10,073 nt of DNA. It comes from Bacillota bacterium (GTDB lineage Bacteria > Eremiobacterota > SpSt-956 > JAKJGF01). The stretch is from the NCBI GenBank assembly GCA_029555925.1, contig JAKPQU010000585.1:1-10073 (forward strand). Direction: 5' to 3'. The position numbers and the translations under genes were made by a program. The first letter of the stretch is position 1. Every line of letters begins with the position of its first letter. The notes under the pieces are model-generated. The model was not told the DNA's origin. It was given only the letters and a program-made list of their open reading frames with translations, and made no database searches. Of the stretch, positions 7,877 to 10,073 are shown piece by piece.

Positions 7877-9103
7877 CTAAATTACCCTGAGAAAATGATA
7901 AACTTTTTTCCCTTTTCTGAATTTTATCTTTCCATCCTGCACATATTTATCATTTAACATCATGGTCTGATCTGTTACAACATTATCATTGACATGAATA
8001 CCTGCCTGACCTATAAGTCTTCTGCCTTCACCTTTTGAGGATATTAATCCGCATAAAAGCAGAGCATCCAGAACCTGTATACCTTCCTTTATTTTATCAC
8101 CTGATATGTCTGTAACAGGTATGGAACTGCTTTCTCCTCCTCCTTCAAACAGAGCTTCCGCCGCCGACCTGGCTTTCTCAGCTTCTTCTTTGCCATGAAC
8201 CAGTTCTGTTATGGCATAAGCCAGTTCTTTTTTGGCTATATTAATATCTTTTCCTGTAAGACCGGATAACTCTTCAATCTTTTCCGCAGTGAAGAATGTA
8301 AGTGTTTTTAAGAGTTTTCCTACTTCTACATCTTCCACGTTGCGCCAGTACTGATAAAATTCGTAAGGACTGGTCCTGTCAGGAGAAAGCCATACAGAGC
8401 CTTTCTCTGTTTTACCCATTTTCTTCCCGTCTGAAGTAAGGAGAAGCGGTATGGTTAATCCGTATACTTCTTTCCTCTCCAGTCTCCTGACAAGATCTGC
8501 TCCTGCCAGTATGTTTGACCACTGGTCATCTCCTCCCATTTGCAGGGTACAATCATATCTCCTGTTTAACATAAGAAAATCATAGGACTGTAATAACATA
8601 TAGTTAAATTCTATGAAGGTAAGACCCTGTTCCATACGGCTTTTATAACATTCTGCGGCAAGCATTCTGTTTACGGTAAAATGAGTTCCTATCTCTCTGA
8701 GGAAATCAATATAGTTCATACCTCTTATCCATTCTGCATTGTCCACCATTATTCCGTTTGAAGGATCGTCAAGATTTACAAATCTCTCTATCTGTTTTCT
8801 GATAGCTTCTTTGTTGCTGTTAATTATTTCCTCTGTCATCATCTGCCGTAATTCGGTTTTGCCGGAAGGATCGCCGATCATGGCAGTTCCTCCTCCTACA
8901 AGGGCTATAATACGATGACCGTACTGCTGAAATCTCTTTAAACCGAGTAATGCTATAAGATGTCCCACATGAAGGCTGTCTGCAGTAGGATCGAAGCCCA
9001 CATAGACTGTAACTTTTTTTTCTTTAAGCATCTGTTCTATTGGCCCTTCATGGGTTATCTGGGCTATTAAATTTCTTTTGTTTAATTCTTCGAATATACT
9101 CAT
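7877..9103 (-). CDS. tyrS: Tyrosyl-tRNA synthetase
   Basis: A 408-residue class I aminoacyl-tRNA synthetase that charges tRNA-Tyr with tyrosine. The N-terminal catalytic domain shows the HIGH-type motif HVGH at 45-48 inside GFDPTADSLHVGH. The tyrosine-pocket pattern Y168-Q172-D175 follows, then QMGGDDQWSNI at 189-197 region, and a KMSKS-type loop KMGKT at 228-232. The C-terminal S4 RNA-binding domain covers about 345-405. Length and motifs match the common E. coli/Bacillus-like TyrS group, and nothing appears missing. The ATG at 9103 is chosen because AAGGGGG stands about seven bases upstream and the protein then begins like its family. An 11-residue TTG extension to 9136 is possible but is not supported. 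The gene has its own near-consensus promoter and ends beside a heptamer hairpin. Confidence 0.98.
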   Translation of the reverse strand: MSIFEELNKRNLIAQITHEGPIEQMLKEKKVTVYVGFDPTADSLHVGHLIALLGLKRFQQYGHRIIALVGGGTAMIGDPSGKTELRQMMTEEIINSNKEAIRKQIERFVNLDDPSNGIMVDNAEWIRGMNYIDFLREIGTHFTVNRMLAAECYKSRMEQGLTFIEFNYMLLQSYDFLMLNRRYDCTLQMGGDDQWSNILAGADLVRRLERKEVYGLTIPLLLTSDGKKMGKTEKGSVWLSPDRTSPYEFYQYWRNVEDVEVGKLLKTLTFFTAEKIEELSGLTGKDINIAKKELAYAITELVHGKEEAEKARSAAEALFEGGGESSSIPVTDISGDKIKEGIQVLDALLLCGLISSKGEGRRLIGQAGIHVNDNVVTDQTMMLNDKYVQDGKIKFRKGKKVYHFLRVI

Positions 9104-9152
9104 AATTTCCCCCTTCAGTAACCGCGTAATGCACAATATGATTAATCCTGAA

Positions 9153-9181
9153 ATTATATCAAAGAGTTACAGTAAGGTCAA
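9153..9181 (-). promoter_or_regulatory. Sigma70-type promoter of tyrS
   Basis: On the minus strand, TTGACC (-35, 9181-9176) and TATAAT (-10, 9158-9153) are separated by exactly 17 bp. Transcription should start near 9146, leaving a leader of about 43 nt before the ATG. That leader is too short for a T-box riboswitch, which many Firmicutes use for tyrS. Confidence 0.85.
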
Positions 9182-9212
9182 ATGAAATTCTCTGGGAAAT
9201 TTATTTTATATA

Positions 9213-9241
9213 TTGATTGGTTGTATAAAAAGTTATATAAT
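9213..9241 (+). promoter_or_regulatory. Sigma70-type promoter of the toxin-antitoxin operon
   Basis: TTGATT (-35, 9213-9218) and TATAAT (-10, 9236-9241) lie 17 bp apart. Transcription should start near 9248, giving a leader of about 125 nt that includes the inverted repeat and the third 28-bp array. The -35 boxes of this promoter and the tyrS promoter lie back to back, 31 bp apart. Confidence 0.7.
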
Positions 9242-9250
9242 TATATATAT

Positions 9251-9351
9251 ACTGAGGTGAGCATAAATAATACATATATGCTCTCGTGACGCGTAACGCG
9301 TGACGCGTGACGGGAGGAAAATTTTTATTACATGCTTATGCTCAGGTCAGT
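9251..9351. promoter_or_regulatory. Inverted repeats flanking array 3; possible operator
   Basis: ACTGAGGTGAGCATAA (9251-9266) and TTATGCTCAGGTCAGT (9336-9351) are inverted copies matching at 14 of 16 positions. A third, partial copy, TATGCTC (9277-9283), forms a 7-bp palindrome pair with GAGCATA (9259-9265). The left copy lies only a few bases past the predicted start of the antitoxin transcript. That is where a ribbon-helix-helix autorepressor would be expected to bind. The regulatory role is inference. Confidence 0.5.
9286..9313. repeat. 28-bp GTRACGC heptamer array, copy 3
   Basis: Four tandem heptamers: GTGACGC, GTAACGC, GTGACGC, GTGACGG. It differs from copy 1 by a single A/G change in the third unit. 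It has the same three ACGCGT palindromes at 7-bp spacing. It lies in the predicted leader of the toxin-antitoxin mRNA, between the two arms of the 9251/9351 inverted repeat. Confidence 0.85.
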
Positions 9352-9374
9352 AATATAATTTGGAAGTGAGTAAT

Positions 9375-9635
9375 ATGGCTTTAAAAACTATGAAAATGAT
9401 ACAGGTTCCCATGAAAAATGAACTGGTAAATGATATTATTAACATAGCAAAAGAAAGAGGCGAAAGCAGAGCAGAAATTATAAGAAAAGCATGCCGGGCC
9501 TATATATCTGCTGTAAAAGAGAAAAATATGGAAGAAATCTATCTGGAAGGTTATAAAAATATTCCGGAAGATCCGAAAATGGCAGATATTTCTTCTGAAA
9601 TTTATGCCAATCTTGCTTCAGATGAGGAGTGGTAG
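9375..9635 (+). CDS. mazE: Ribbon-helix-helix antitoxin of a MazEF-type system
   Basis: An 86-residue protein predicted to neutralise the adjacent MazF toxin and repress its own operon. Residues about 6-12 (MKMIQVP) fit the DNA-contacting beta strand of a MetJ/Arc/CopG fold. Residues about 14-28 and 31-48 (SRAEIIRKACRAYI) fit its two helices. The C-terminal half is acidic and ends in DEEW, as expected for the flexible tail that wraps a MazF dimer. The ATG at 9375 is preferred because GGAAGTGAG lies just upstream. A TTG at 9360 would add five residues and lacks a good ribosome-binding site. The stop codon lies one base before the toxin start, indicating tight co-translation. MazE of E. coli uses a different (AbrB-like) fold; RHH partners are typical of Bacillus and mycobacterial MazF. 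Confidence 0.88.
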   Translation: MALKTMKMIQVPMKNELVNDIINIAKERGESRAEIIRKACRAYISAVKEKNMEEIYLEGYKNIPEDPKMADISSEIYANLASDEEW

Positions 9636-9636
9636 C

Positions 9637-9954
9637 TTGAAAAGAGGAGAAATCTGGTGGGCTATGCTACCTGCTCCTGCCGGTAAAAGACCTGTAATAA
9701 TAATTTCAAGAGATATTGCATGCAGAGTAAGAAATGCTGTTACAGTTGCAGAAATTACCAGAACTATAAGAAATATTCCTGTAGAAGTTAAACTCAATCA
9801 AAATGATGGTATGCCCGCTGAATGTGTGATTAATGTAGATACAATTTTTACATTGCCTAAAACATTACTGGAAAAACATATCTGTACCATTACAAAAGAA
9901 AAGATGGAAATGGTAGAAAAAGCAATAAAATTTGCTCTCAATTTAAAACTTTAA
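9637..9954 (+). CDS. mazF: MazF/PemK-family endoribonuclease toxin
   Basis: A 105-residue toxin predicted to cut single-stranded RNA at a short specific sequence, arresting growth when the antitoxin is lost. The sequence opens with the family signature KRGEIWWA (2-9). It then shows GKRPVIIISR (16-25) with R25 at the position of the catalytic arginine, the EITRTIR segment (39-45) supplying candidate catalytic threonines, and DGMP (57-60) followed by CVINVD (63-68), all typical of MazF. Length is normal and the protein looks intact. The TTG at 9637 is chosen because family members start at this point and AGGAG lies seven bases upstream. An upstream ATG at 9604 would add residues that overlap the antitoxin. 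The stop overlaps the start of the next gene by one base. The RNA target sequence cannot be read from this sequence. Confidence 0.93.
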   Translation: MKRGEIWWAMLPAPAGKRPVIIISRDIACRVRNAVTVAEITRTIRNIPVEVKLNQNDGMPAECVINVDTIFTLPKTLLEKHICTITKEKMEMVEKAIKFALNLKL

Positions 9955-10073
9955 TGGATAAAACAGAAACGATCAATAAACTTATAAATACATGGCGTAA
10001 TGAAGCCAGAAAAGAGATAGAAGAGGCTCTTGAAAACCTCCCCTCATATCTTTCTAAAAATAAATTACCTTCT
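9954..10073 (+). CDS. Unrecognised third gene of the mazEF operon (5' part)
   Basis: An open frame starts with ATG at 9954-9956, sharing one base with the mazF stop codon (TAATG), and stays open for 40 codons to the window edge. It begins MDKTETINKLINTWRNEAR and is charged, probably mostly helical. I do not recognise the family. It has no convincing Shine-Dalgarno sequence of its own, which fits translational coupling to mazF. Codon use looks like that of the neighbours. It may be a third operon member or an unrelated downstream gene. The end is outside the window. Confidence 0.6.
   Translation, partial: MDKTETINKLINTWRNEARKEIEEALENLPSYLSKNKLPS

Noticed and set aside
9104..9136. TTG start extending tyrS by 11 residues
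   Set aside because: The ATG at 9103 has AAGGGGG at proper spacing, and the family begins near that residue.
9104..9146. T-box riboswitch controlling tyrS
   Set aside because: The predicted leader is only about 43 nt, and no T-box sequence or specifier stem is seen.
213..9313. CRISPR array
   Set aside because: Repeat units are 7 bp with no unique spacers between them, and no cas genes are present.
9332..9358. Eight-codon leader ORF before mazE
   Set aside because: The only purine-rich stretch upstream (GGGAGG) is about 14 bases away, too far for a convincing start. The codons show no regulatory pattern.

Overview
The window is AT-rich bacterial DNA with the standard genetic code and short Shine-Dalgarno spacings. 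It carries four minus-strand genes and, at the right edge, a plus-strand toxin-antitoxin operon. Nothing here fixes the taxonomy. The unusual multidomain fusions, the frequent TTG/GTG starts and the heptamer repeats in the spacers suggest an uncultivated or poorly sampled environmental bacterium, probably with a Sec system exporting peptidases. That placement is inference.

Layout from left to right: (1) 1-342 is non-coding and holds a heptamer-repeat hairpin. (2) 343-3978 (-) is a 1211-residue fusion: Clp-type N-domain, Clp/Hsp100-type AAA+ module, degenerate receiver-like domain, FtsH-type AAA+ module and M41 zinc protease, with no membrane segment. (3) 3979-4152 is a spacer with two heptamer arrays. 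(4) 4153-6873 (-) is a secreted S9 serine peptidase (beta-propeller plus alpha/beta hydrolase) fused to a formylglycine-generating-enzyme-like domain. (5) 6895-6922 is an intrinsic terminator. (6) 6936-7589 (-) is a J-domain/TPR co-chaperone. (7) 7590-7876 is a spacer with a GTRACGC array, an AT palindrome and a long hairpin built from heptamers. (8) 7877-9103 (-) is tyrS, with a near-consensus promoter. (9) 9104-9374 is a divergent control region with back-to-back sigma70-type promoters, an inverted repeat and a third GTRACGC array. (10) 9375-10073 (+) holds a RHH antitoxin, a MazF toxin and the start of a third, overlapping gene that leaves the window.

The J-domain/TPR protein and the Clp-FtsH fusion both point to cytoplasmic protein quality control, and the S9 fusion to extracytoplasmic peptide breakdown. 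They lie on one strand but are separated by a terminator and spacers, so one operon is not shown. The strongest candidates for new biology are the double-AAA+ soluble protease and the family of 7-bp-period intergenic repeats. These repeats occur in every spacer longer than the 62-bp one, and include three separate GC-rich arrays of exactly 28 bp.
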